64,000 bases of DNA from positions 1 to 64,000 of the forward strand of contig URXT01000004.1 in the NCBI GenBank assembly GCA_900551915.1, written 5' to 3'. The DNA is from an uncultured bacterium. GTDB lineage: Bacteria > Cyanobacteriota > Vampirovibrionia > Gastranaerophilales > Gastranaerophilaceae. The position numbers and the translations under genes were made by a program. Under the pieces are notes generated by a model. It was not told the origin of the DNA and ran no database searches. It worked only from the letters and a program-made list of their open reading frames with translations. Shown one piece after another: positions 52,101 through 58,944 of this stretch (the stretch's first letter is position 1; every line of letters begins with the position of its first letter).

Positions 52101-52238
52101 GTCAATGTTGTCGGAGACTGGGGCCCGGCTGAAGAAGAAGATGTTGCTTGCCGCCATGGTGCAAATGAAAATAACTACTACTCTTCAACTCCAGCAGCTC
52201 AGGACGGCGTATCAGGTGTTGTTGTTATAAGCTGGTAA
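49155..52238 (+). CDS. Giant prepilin-type adhesin-like protein (locus E)
   Basis: 1027 residues. The short leader MKNLRHFCG and the helix FSLVEMMMLLLITSLMLASG form a classical type IV prepilin N-terminus with Gly at -1 and Glu at +5. The exported part begins with GYMCYY-like and Gly-rich segments (ATAGGGGGGDSGYKGG), then a long Cys/Ser/Tyr-rich region about 175-420 with many C-x(n)-C spacings. Several Ser/Thr/Asn-rich stretches and a Gly-rich region about 820-960 (GKGGAGGAVGSGASGENGG, LGGAGGPGGLVG) follow, ending AAQDGVSGVVVISW. The design fits a minor tip pilin with a large adhesive or glycine-rich head. AAGGTG precedes the ATG. Divergent from XRE gene C. It lacks the DYPW ending of the other five. 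Confidence 0.8.
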   Translation: MKNLRHFCGFSLVEMMMLLLITSLMLASGITVISKKHVKVPKIAMHGAYMCYYKDGQLHEEQYVGTVKSQGQNKKILDRDVTECRFKPPGRVSYLYIQATAGGGGGGDSGYKGGNLQKFTSAVDKISPFGINQTILDLKGFNEGELVANGGTIEAWAHGADESYGDAGGGGDVYYIEQNCAGSGTCIVHREWEYTGTQERDCSCDTGTINSTKDNYDYTYTCGQSSSSSSTCNRNKYEPSGVFNFSCNSYGDKRIECNSYSECEDGFTRYSSANRETESCDYYSSSCDYCRTWDNNYPYDPYECGTKENPKTCWHYKRYCTEGWRYTGRFDYGYKYVTDRDNCVSCTWDETCDGSCYIETRIPSGASCSLTGKKDLVVQTEDTYAADYDSKPHYGQLTDDINASNPVNSSSNKTDYTGKSEDDLMKIREVWRQPKNATYSYTLCNYGNPSLFTGGDGLGTFGSSALGWDNNIASCSSADVLEAFGEGIIPLGGGEVSRSYGPVKQPSTDFYNTEIKYNIIEEIGLAAFFGTDKICTNAYNGTCEPKKTVDNSSSYRNPITGTTTNNKKPLYTQCQFGGTNAGATSSSSSSTGYTQNGSRDTCSNVSGLRDFYKWHTGTEYPGYTINTKCYCKQKNPKSSGSECLYSYGDVTDENVSCYYKANVVEGGTPGKGKNCSFSSGAGVGLTYKGRSDIIPGMRGSDKICMSKYRPLYTKSDWENQAAPCYAQNGTDSQGSAEVMLNGQSCTVHSNPPKLGKGARRKGGVRTSIPTPGSAEPNGNGADGDGGNSTSIPACAAGGPHVGYCVKGVVDYKYSYTYTWNTNYLQYGEGGKAGGYNVKLIRSVKDGEFQIQLGKGGAGGAVGSGASGENGGDTIITFIPEGGTAGDPLLTVLGGAGGPGGLVGNTEQLPRYHQDGTFVAGMNGTAGESASLSNVKSNIMNLVLPVADDNILNQWLMASGAGGDGGGSTNNCWASEWHREFEGVNVVGDWGPAEEEDVACRHGANENNYYSSTPAAQDGVSGVVVISW

Positions 52239-52277
52239 ACTATTCAAAAATTTTTACTTTATATAATAAACTAATAC

Positions 52278-52303
52278 GGGGGATTGATTTCAGTCCTCCT
52301 TTT
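52278..52303 (+). terminator. Terminator of the giant prepilin gene
   Basis: GGGGGATTG / CAGTCCTCC stem (two G-U pairs), loop ATTT, then TTTT, about 40 nt after the stop. Confidence 0.7.
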
Positions 52304-52444
52304 CCTTATCTAATCCTTATAAGCTCAAAAAATGGGCTTTATATACAGGTTTACACAACTCGCTCCGTCATTGCGAGAAAATCGTAGATTAATCAATATT
52401 ATTTATTTATGACTTCTTCGCTTCAGCAGCCCTAAAAAATCCTC
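52304..52444. other. Intergenic stretch with a CTCGC...GCGAG fragment
   Basis: No coding signal. Contains CTCGCTCCGTCATTGCGAG, a short palindrome similar to fragments of dispersed repeats seen in many genomes (CGTCATTGCGAG type), otherwise AT-rich sequence leading to the gpmI promoter. Confidence 0.4.
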
Positions 52445-52473
52445 TTGAATTTTGGTTTTGTTCCTGTTAAAAT
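52445..52473 (+). promoter_or_regulatory. Sigma-70-type promoter of gpmI
   Basis: TTGAAT (52445-52450), a 17-nt spacer, TAAAAT (52468-52473); start near 52480. Confidence 0.6.
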
Positions 52474-52510
52474 TTATCCCATAGTACGGAATATAAAGAA
52501 GGGATATTTT

Positions 52511-54037
52511 ATGACACAAAGAGTTTTACTATGTATAATGGATGGCTGGGGAATAAGTACTTCACATCCGGAATTCGATGCAACAAAGCTCGCTAATCCG
52601 GTTCATGTTAACGAACTTGAAAAAGAAGGAAAGTTTATAAAAATTCATGCTGATGGTGAATTTGTAGGGCTTCCGGCAGGCCAGATGGGTAACAGCGAAG
52701 TCGGCCACTTAAACCTTGGCGCAGGCAGAATTGTTTATCAGGAACTTTCTAAAATCAATAATGCAATCAAAAACGGTGACTTTTTCAAAAGAGAAGCTTT
52801 TCTTGGCGCAATTAAACATGTAAAAGAAAACGATAGCTCACTGCATTTATATGGTTTGGCCTCAAATGGCGGGGTTCATTCTGCATTAGGTCATATCTTG
52901 GCTTTGATTAAACTTGCAGCTGAAAACGGATTGAAAAAGGTTTATGTTCACGCATTTCTTGACGGTCGTGACACTCCTCCGCAGAGCGCAATGACTTTCC
53001 TGCAGCCGATTGAAGATGAACTTAAAAAATACGGACTTCCGCCTATTGCAACTGTTTCCGGCAGATATTACGCAATGGACCGCGATAACCGCTGGGATAG
53101 AGTTGAAAAGGCTTACAATGCATTGCTTTTAGGCGAAGGCGAGCACGCCTCCTCAGCAGAAGAAGCAATCCAGCAGTCTTACGCAAAAGGAAATAACGAC
53201 GAATTTGTTCTTCCGACCGCAATTGGCGGTGAAGATTCAAGAATTCATGATAATGATTCGGTTATCTTTTGGAACTTCCGTCCTGACAGGGCGCGTGAAA
53301 TTACTAAAGCCGTTAATTTTGAAGAGTTTGACGGATTTGCACGCAAGGCTGTCAGAAAAAATATATTTTATGTTTGCATGACTGAATACGATGAAACCTT
53401 TACATATCCTGTAGCTTTTGGAAAAGAGCGTATGAAAAATATTCTCGGTGATGTTCTAGAAGCCCATGGTATTAAACAATTTAGAACAGCAGAAACAGAA
53501 AAATATGCTCACGTAACCTTCTTCTTTAACGGCGGCGTTGAAGAACCGCAGCCTAATGAAACACGTGTCCTTGTGGCTTCGCCTAAAGTTGCAACTTACG
53601 ATTTGCAGCCGGAAATGAGCGCAAAAGAAGTTTGTGAAAACGTTCTTAAAGCAGTTGAAAATCCTGAATTCGGCTTTATTCTTGTTAACTTTGCAAACCC
53701 TGATATGGTAGGCCATACTGGCGTTTTGGAAGCTGCCATAAAAGCTGACAAAACAGTTGATGAATGTGTCGGAAGGATTGCTGAGGCTTGTAAATCTAAC
53801 AATGTAATAATGCTTTTGACTGCCGACCATGGAAATTCAGAAGTTATGGTAAATTACGAAACCGGAAAACCGATGACAGCACACACTACAAATGAAGTTC
53901 CTTTTGTATTGATAAACGCGCCGAAAAATATTGAACTTAAAGAAACCGGCGCCTTGTGCAATGTTGCGCCTACAATTCTCGACTTGATGGGCATTGAAAA
54001 GCCGGCTGAAATGGATTGTGAATCACTGATTAAATAA
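52511..54037 (+). CDS. gpmI: 2,3-bisphosphoglycerate-independent phosphoglycerate mutase
   Basis: 508 residues starting MTQRVLLCIMDGWGIS, with AAGAAGGG upstream. An in-frame reading from 52445 would overlap the promoter and is rejected. Metal-binding motifs: DGWG near the start, the phosphoserine loop QMGNSEVGHLNLGAGR, HAFLDGRDTPPQSA, RYYAMDRDNRWDR, NFANPDMVGHTG and LLTADHGNSEVM. It interconverts 3- and 2-phosphoglycerate in glycolysis, using two Mn ions. Monocistronic or read through to the SNF2 gene 90 nt later. Confidence 0.96.
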   Translation: MTQRVLLCIMDGWGISTSHPEFDATKLANPVHVNELEKEGKFIKIHADGEFVGLPAGQMGNSEVGHLNLGAGRIVYQELSKINNAIKNGDFFKREAFLGAIKHVKENDSSLHLYGLASNGGVHSALGHILALIKLAAENGLKKVYVHAFLDGRDTPPQSAMTFLQPIEDELKKYGLPPIATVSGRYYAMDRDNRWDRVEKAYNALLLGEGEHASSAEEAIQQSYAKGNNDEFVLPTAIGGEDSRIHDNDSVIFWNFRPDRAREITKAVNFEEFDGFARKAVRKNIFYVCMTEYDETFTYPVAFGKERMKNILGDVLEAHGIKQFRTAETEKYAHVTFFFNGGVEEPQPNETRVLVASPKVATYDLQPEMSAKEVCENVLKAVENPEFGFILVNFANPDMVGHTGVLEAAIKADKTVDECVGRIAEACKSNNVIMLLTADHGNSEVMVNYETGKPMTAHTTNEVPFVLINAPKNIELKETGALCNVAPTILDLMGIEKPAEMDCESLIK

Positions 54038-54080
54038 TTTGTAAAAGGTGAAGTGTCTGTATTTATAAATTTGATACGTG

Positions 54081-54113
54081 CTTTTCACCTTTCACTTCTC
54101 ACTTTTCACTAAT
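54081..54113. repeat. 33-bp repeat copy 2 (TTTCACTTCTCAC type)
   Basis: One mismatch to 29691-29723. Its TTCACCTTT part (54084-54092) can also pair with AAAGGTGAA at 54044-54052, just after the gpmI stop. Confidence 0.85.
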
Positions 54114-54127
54114 ATAAAAGGATACCT

Positions 54128-57097
54128 ATGACAGAAACAAAAACCTTTGATATTGATTTTTCATTTAAAAAGAATAACGTGGATGAATTGTTTTTTAACC
54201 TTTCAGAAAATCCTGAAGGATTTAAAAACAAAGATTTCCGTTATACTTTGAGTCTTATTTATCAGACTGTTGAAGATGAATTTAAAGATGTTTTTCTATC
54301 TCCCTACACTCCGGCGAGAAATACAAATTTTTATCTGGTGAATGACAACGGAAAACTATCATTCTTTGTCACTCCGACAAACAACTTTGAATACTATTTA
54401 AAATCAAAGGGTTCATTGTTTCGTTTCCGTTCGCAGGTTCTGGGTGATGAAGTCGGATATCCGATGAGTTTGGATTTGGTAATGGATTATTTCGGCGGTT
54501 TTGGTGACGTAATTGATTTAGAAGCCGTGACTCCGACATTTATTTATATGAATAATCTGACGCATTTTGTTATGAAGCTGATTGAAAAACTCTACTTCAT
54601 ACCAACTATCAAAACCCGCGGCCAGATGTTCAAAATAGTATATGAACCGATAATTTCAAATCAGCAGCTTGCACGCATTATCAATACTTTTGAAGAAAAT
54701 ATTCCGGAGAACCTTTTTATAAAAGGCGAGAAACCAAAGGATTTTGTTAAAGAATTTATTTATAACTACATGAACTATGTTATTTATAAGTTTTTAGGGA
54801 TAAAAGCCTACAAATTCAAAGATGTCAAATCCGGAACTTACATGATAAAAGACCTTGAGCAGCGTTCGCAGATGAAAGGAATGGACATTGCCGAAAACTT
54901 CTCTCAATGGTTTGACGAACTTTATCTGGGTAAGTATGATGTAATTCCGTTCTTCAAAATAGACAAACTTGAAGATGAAATCTTCAGACTCAAAGTCTAC
55001 ATCAAAAACCGCAAAACAGATGAAAGCGTCTTAATAGACGATTTGTACACAAAAGACGAAATCTTTGGCGCAAGTTCTGCAGACATCTCACGAATTGTTG
55101 AAAAGCAGTTAAATTATGCAATTCGTTATATGCCTGAACTAGAAGACCTTTTTGAGGACGAAACAAAACTTGCTCTTGATTTGAATTTAAATGAAGTATA
55201 CAAAATTATTACTCAGACTGCATATTATCTTCAAAAAGCGCAGATTGAAGTTATCCTTCCAAAAGAACTTGTAAATATCGTTGTTCCTCGCGCTTCTATC
55301 AATGCAAAAGTTAAAGCTTCGCGCTCAAAAGATTTGGCAGATATTTTCAATAATACCTCGTCGTCAAAAATGGCGCTTGATGATATTCTTGAATTCTCAT
55401 ACGAAATTGCAATCGGTAACGAAAAGATTTCTCTTGAAGAATTTAACAAACTTGTTGAAGGCAGCAACGGCCTTGTTAAATACAAAAATAAATACGTTCT
55501 TATTGACAAAGAAGAAAGCAAAAAAATATTTGAGCAAATTGCCAAAGCAAATCTTAAATCACTTTCGAGAATGGAATTAATTCATGCTTCAATGTCCGGC
55601 CAGCTTGACCAGTATGACTTTGATTATGACAGTGCTTTTGCAAAGATTATTCAAGACTTTACAAAACCTGTTGATGTAACTCCGCCTCAGGAACTTAAAG
55701 GCGAGCTGCGGCCTTATCAGATGACAGGTCTAAAATGGCTCTGGACAAATGTTTCAAAAGGTTTTGGCGTTTGTATGGCTGATGATATGGGTTTAGGTAA
55801 AACAATTCAGGTTATAAGCCTTATTTTAAAGATGAAGGAGGAAGGAACACTTACAAAACCGGTTCTTGTAATCTGTCCGACAACCTTGATGGGCAACTGG
55901 ATGAAGGAACTTCAAATGTTTGCCCCGGCGCTTGACGCTGTTGTCTACCACGGTGCAGAAAGAAAGCTTGACGTAAAACATGATGTAATTCTTACAACTT
56001 ATGCGATTATGCGAATAGATGTTGAGGAATTGAAGAAGCAGAACTGGGGTATGATAATAGTTGATGAAGCCCAAAATATCAAAAACCCGGATACTGCACA
56101 AACTCTTGCCATAAAAATGCTTAAAGCAGATGTTAAGGTTGCAATGACCGGTACGCCTGTTGAAAACAGATTGACAGAGCTTTGGAGTATTTTTGATTTT
56201 ATAAATCAGGGGTATCTTGGCAGCTTGCGTGATTTCCAAAAAAGTTATGCAATTCCTATTGAGCGGTTTAAAGAAAATTCCCGTGCTGCAAAGTTAAAAA
56301 TGTCAATTTCACCATTTGTTCTGCGTCGTCTAAAAACTGACAAGCACGTTATAACAGACTTGCCTGAAAAAATGGTGCTTAATGATTACTGCTATCTTTC
56401 TAAGTCTCAGGCTGTACTGTATGAAAAAACTCTTAACGAAATGATGGAGAAAATCAGCGGCTTTACAGGAATTAACAGACGCGGAAATATCTTCAAACTT
56501 ATTACTGCTCTTAAGCAAATTTGTAACCATCCTTACCAGTTCCTGAAAGGCGGCGAGATGGGAAAAGAATTGTCAGGCAAAATGGACAAATGTATTTCTA
56601 CAGTCCAAAGTATTCTTGATAATAACGAAAAAACGCTTATCTTTACCCAGTATAAAGAAATGGGTGATATCTTATGCAAAGTTATTAATGAGGAATGTAA
56701 CACGGAACCCTTGTTCTTCCATGGCTCTCTTTCCGTTCCTCAGCGTGAAACTTTAATTGACAGGTTCCAAAATGATGATGATGCAAAAGTCATGATACTT
56801 TCGCTGAAAGCCGGCGGAACAGGTTTAAACCTTACAAGCGCGACAAATGTTATCCATTACGATTTGTGGTGGAATCCGGCGGTTGAAGACCAGGCGACTG
56901 ACAGAACTTACCGCATAGGTCAGGATAAAAATGTTATGGTTCACCGTATGATTACGCTTGGAACTTTTGAAGAAAAAATCGACGAAATGTTAAAATCTAA
57001 AAAAGAACTTGCAGACCTTGCGGTCTACGAAGGCGAAAAGATTATAACAGAATTGAGCGACGAAGAAATTTACGAAATCTTCACACTTTCAGGTTAA
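54128..57097 (+). CDS. SWI2/SNF2-family helicase-like ATPase
   Basis: 989 residues. The N-terminal 530 residues have no recognised domain. The two-lobed SNF2 motor follows: LRPYQMTGLKWLW (motif Q), CMADDMGLGKTIQVISL (Walker A, about 548-560), DEAQ box in IIVDEAQNIKNPDTA, MTGTPVENRLTELWSIFDFINQGYLG, and lobe 2 with SLKAGGTGLNLTSATNVIHYDLWWNPAVEDQATDRTYRIGQ. The full motif set suggests an active DNA- or RNA polymerase-remodelling translocase. Bacterial members include RapA-like and other uncharacterised SNF2 proteins; no SWIM zinc finger is seen. No restriction or defence genes adjoin it, so a housekeeping role is more likely. Confidence 0.92.
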   Translation: MTETKTFDIDFSFKKNNVDELFFNLSENPEGFKNKDFRYTLSLIYQTVEDEFKDVFLSPYTPARNTNFYLVNDNGKLSFFVTPTNNFEYYLKSKGSLFRFRSQVLGDEVGYPMSLDLVMDYFGGFGDVIDLEAVTPTFIYMNNLTHFVMKLIEKLYFIPTIKTRGQMFKIVYEPIISNQQLARIINTFEENIPENLFIKGEKPKDFVKEFIYNYMNYVIYKFLGIKAYKFKDVKSGTYMIKDLEQRSQMKGMDIAENFSQWFDELYLGKYDVIPFFKIDKLEDEIFRLKVYIKNRKTDESVLIDDLYTKDEIFGASSADISRIVEKQLNYAIRYMPELEDLFEDETKLALDLNLNEVYKIITQTAYYLQKAQIEVILPKELVNIVVPRASINAKVKASRSKDLADIFNNTSSSKMALDDILEFSYEIAIGNEKISLEEFNKLVEGSNGLVKYKNKYVLIDKEESKKIFEQIAKANLKSLSRMELIHASMSGQLDQYDFDYDSAFAKIIQDFTKPVDVTPPQELKGELRPYQMTGLKWLWTNVSKGFGVCMADDMGLGKTIQVISLILKMKEEGTLTKPVLVICPTTLMGNWMKELQMFAPALDAVVYHGAERKLDVKHDVILTTYAIMRIDVEELKKQNWGMIIVDEAQNIKNPDTAQTLAIKMLKADVKVAMTGTPVENRLTELWSIFDFINQGYLGSLRDFQKSYAIPIERFKENSRAAKLKMSISPFVLRRLKTDKHVITDLPEKMVLNDYCYLSKSQAVLYEKTLNEMMEKISGFTGINRRGNIFKLITALKQICNHPYQFLKGGEMGKELSGKMDKCISTVQSILDNNEKTLIFTQYKEMGDILCKVINEECNTEPLFFHGSLSVPQRETLIDRFQNDDDAKVMILSLKAGGTGLNLTSATNVIHYDLWWNPAVEDQATDRTYRIGQDKNVMVHRMITLGTFEEKIDEMLKSKKELADLAVYEGEKIITELSDEEIYEIFTLSG

Positions 57098-57163
57098 GGT
57101 ATTGTGTTTTGTACTTATTTGTTCAAAAAATATAAATATCTTAAATAAGAATTAAGGAAGAAT

Positions 57164-57634
57164 ATGAGAATACAAAATACCCCGCAAGTAACTTCTAATC
57201 TCCAATTTACCGGAAATTGGCTAACAAAATTTGATAAAGCTCTCGGCAAGTTAATTGAACCGAAGCCAATTCTTACCGATGCAAGCAAAACTCTGGTTGA
57301 CAAGGTGGAAACAATTGCACAGAAACAATACAATCCAACCTCAGGTGAACCTGTAAGGTTAAGCGTAAAAAACGGAAACAAAGAATTTTCTTTTTTGTTC
57401 AAAAATTCAGCTTGGCATCGAGTTACTCTCACCAAAAAGGGCGAGGAACTGTCTGACTTTGAAATTCTTCATGTTAAAGCTGACAATTCTTATGACTTTT
57501 ATTCGACAGGCGGTTATGCAGCAAGAATTATTGATAAAAAATTTATTGACAAATACAACGGAATTCTTGAAGAATGGATGCCGCGCCTGATAAAAAAATG
57601 TGAAAAACTTGAAAAGAAAAATTCTTCTACCTAA
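57164..57634 (+). CDS. Hypothetical protein with N-terminal F-x-G motif
   Basis: 156 residues, MRIQNTPQVTSNLQFTGNW..., with AAGGAAG upstream. The N-terminal Q-F-T-G-N is the shared motif (see 10320, 12735, 26672, 27171). The body is a small alpha/beta domain (PVRLSVKNGNKEFSFLFKNSAW, GGYAARIIDKKFIDKYNGILEEWMPRL), in outline similar to the protein at 26672. No signal peptide, no known family. Its 3' end overlaps by 8 nt the convergent prepilin gene F. Confidence 0.65.
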   Translation: MRIQNTPQVTSNLQFTGNWLTKFDKALGKLIEPKPILTDASKTLVDKVETIAQKQYNPTSGEPVRLSVKNGNKEFSFLFKNSAWHRVTLTKKGEELSDFEILHVKADNSYDFYSTGGYAARIIDKKFIDKYNGILEEWMPRLIKKCEKLEKKNSST

Positions 57635-58259
57635 TCCACGGATAATCCTCCGGAATTCTCCATCCGTTTGCCTGTATTAGAGCAGTGCAGCCGTGTCGTG
57701 AGCCCTCATTTTCTGAATAACATTGTTGTTTGAGCTTTTCAATTGTTAGATTGCTAAATGTAGGTACAACAGATTGTTTTTCCGGAGAGTATGTGAATAG
57801 GAACTGGTTTTCACCTTCATAGTGTCCAAGCTTGCAAGTTTTGTAATTTAGACAGTAAAAAATATAAAGATTGCTTTTTCCGTTTGCAGTGTTGCTTGCG
57901 CCCATATAAGAATTGAAGCCGCTGCCGTCAATGAATGCAACTTTATAATAAGCATTGTTTTTGTCGGCACCCTCTTCATTGATAGTTTTAATGTATTTTG
58001 TGATATTTTCCTTGTACCATTGTTCTATGTATTCAGCGTTTGCGCTGTCCGACTTGTTTTCGTTGTCAATTATAATCTCGCCGTGTTCTGCAATGGACAT
58101 TCTCACTGCTTGATTTATAACTGAATAAAATTTAGCAAGTTTTGTTTCTGCTGTTTTTCTTTTGTATTTTGTAATAACAGAGGGCAGAGTCATAGCCGCA
58201 ATTATTCCGATAATCCCTATGGTGATAAGAACTTCACTCATTGTAAAACCCAATTTCAA
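57627..58259 (-). CDS. Prepilin-like secreted protein, XRE-paired (locus F)
   Basis: 210 residues. Start is TTG at 58259 with AGGAG 6 nt upstream: leader MKLG, then FTMSEVLITIGIIGIIAAM. The first in-frame ATG (in FTMSEV) lies inside the processing site, so the TTG is the real start. Gly at -1 and Glu at +5 make this the most canonical prepilin of the set. The body is shorter than in loci A-D, has Cys pairs (CLNYKTCKLG) and ends NGWRIPEDYPWIR. Divergent from XRE gene 58327 with two operator-like repeats between. A likely pilin or pseudopilin-like exported protein; no assembly genes adjacent. Confidence 0.85.
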   Translation of the reverse strand: MKLGFTMSEVLITIGIIGIIAAMTLPSVITKYKRKTAETKLAKFYSVINQAVRMSIAEHGEIIIDNENKSDSANAEYIEQWYKENITKYIKTINEEGADKNNAYYKVAFIDGSGFNSYMGASNTANGKSNLYIFYCLNYKTCKLGHYEGENQFLFTYSPEKQSVVPTFSNLTIEKLKQQCYSENEGSRHGCTALIQANGWRIPEDYPWIR

Positions 58260-58275
58260 TTTTTGCTCCTCTCAT

Positions 58276-58327
58276 GACACCTAAAGGTGGTAGTTAATCT
58301 TATAAAAATGTACCACAATAGGTGGTA
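58276..58327. promoter_or_regulatory. Two operator-like repeats of divergent pair F
   Basis: Site 2 at 58311-58327 is TACCAC-AATAG-GTGGTA, a perfect 6-bp-arm inverted repeat whose last base is the A of the XRE start codon. Site 1 at 58276-58292 (GACACCTAAAGGTGGTA) matches it at 12 of 17 positions, including all of the right half AGGTGGTA. Repression by XRE 58327 is inferred. Confidence 0.6.
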
Positions 58328-58566
58328 TGAGGCAAGATGCTATTGATAAATTTACAATTCTTAAAAAACTTGGTGAAAATATCAGGCAAGAGCGTCTTAA
58401 AAAAGGACTATCACAGGAAGAACTGGCTTTTAGAATAGATTCAGCAAGGAATTTTATCGGCTGCATAGAACGTGCGGAAAAAGCCTCTACAATTATCACT
58501 CTATGCCGTATTTCAAAGGCTTTAGAGATAAATGCTGCAGATTTGCTTAAAGGTATCGATTCTTAG
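58327..58566 (+). CDS. Small XRE-family regulator, pair F
   Basis: 79 residues, single HTH_3 domain about 15-72 (LSQEELAFRIDSARNFIGCIERAE), similar in layout to the XRE proteins at 3309 and 48736. The recognition helix differs from both, as do the repeats at its promoter. The ATG overlaps operator-like site 2; AGGTGG just before it could double as a weak ribosome site. Divergent from prepilin gene F. A probable autorepressor controlling the adjacent prepilin gene. Confidence 0.85.
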   Translation: MRQDAIDKFTILKKLGENIRQERLKKGLSQEELAFRIDSARNFIGCIERAEKASTIITLCRISKALEINAADLLKGIDS

Positions 58567-58595
58567 CCTAAACCTTCTGCAAAATCCCTAATAAC

Positions 58596-58624
58596 TTGAA
58601 ATTTAAATTTCTTTGTTATATAAT
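58596..58624 (+). promoter_or_regulatory. Sigma-70 promoter of rpsU
   Basis: TTGAAA (58596-58601), a 17-nt spacer, consensus TATAAT (58619-58624). Confidence 0.75.
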
Positions 58625-58671
58625 AGCAATACACAGAGTACATTCAGACCATAAAGGTGGTGAAAACAAAA

Positions 58672-58845
58672 ATGGCAGAAGTAAAAGTTGGCGAAAACGA
58701 ATCAATTGAAAGCGCTCTTAGACGTTTCAAGAAAAAAATTCAAAAAGCCGGTATCCTTTCAGAAGTTAAAAAACGTGAAAGATATGAAAAACCGAGTGTA
58801 AAAAGAAAACGTAAATCAGAAGCTGCTCGTAAACGTAAAGTTTAA
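58672..58845 (+). CDS. rpsU: 30S ribosomal protein S21
   Basis: 57 residues, [20 protein letters not shown]..., the family core plus a very basic tail ([18 protein letters not shown]). A GTG start 15 nt upstream is in frame, but S21 proteins begin at this Met; AAAGGTGG lies 11-12 nt before it. It binds the 3' domain of 16S rRNA and assists initiation on structured mRNA, of interest given the many leaderless genes here. Followed by a terminator. Confidence 0.95.
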   Translation: MAEVKVGENESIESALRRFKKKIQKAGILSEVKKRERYEKPSVKRKRKSEAARKRKV

Positions 58846-58867
58846 GCCTGATAATATTTTTAAAGAG

Positions 58868-58895
58868 GCGGAGATTTTTAAAACTCCGCTTTTTT
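58868..58895 (+). terminator. Rho-independent terminator of rpsU
   Basis: GCGGAG / CTCCGC stem with an A/T loop, followed by six T. Confidence 0.85.
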
Positions 58896-58909
58896 AGTGC
58901 AAAATTTTA

Positions 58910-58938
58910 TTGATAATTAGCCACGTTTGTTCTATTTT
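58910..58938 (+). promoter_or_regulatory. Leaderless promoter of folC
   Basis: TTGATA (58910-58915), a 17-nt spacer, TATTTT (58933-58938), then exactly 6 nt to the ATG at 58945. No Shine-Dalgarno. Confidence 0.65.
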
Positions 58939-58944
58939 TAAGTT

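Noticed and set aside
52350-52400. CGTCATTGCGAG fragment as a full dispersed palindromic repeat
   Set aside because: Only a short fragment is present, with no clear second arm beyond CTCGC/GCGAG, so it is listed only as intergenic content.
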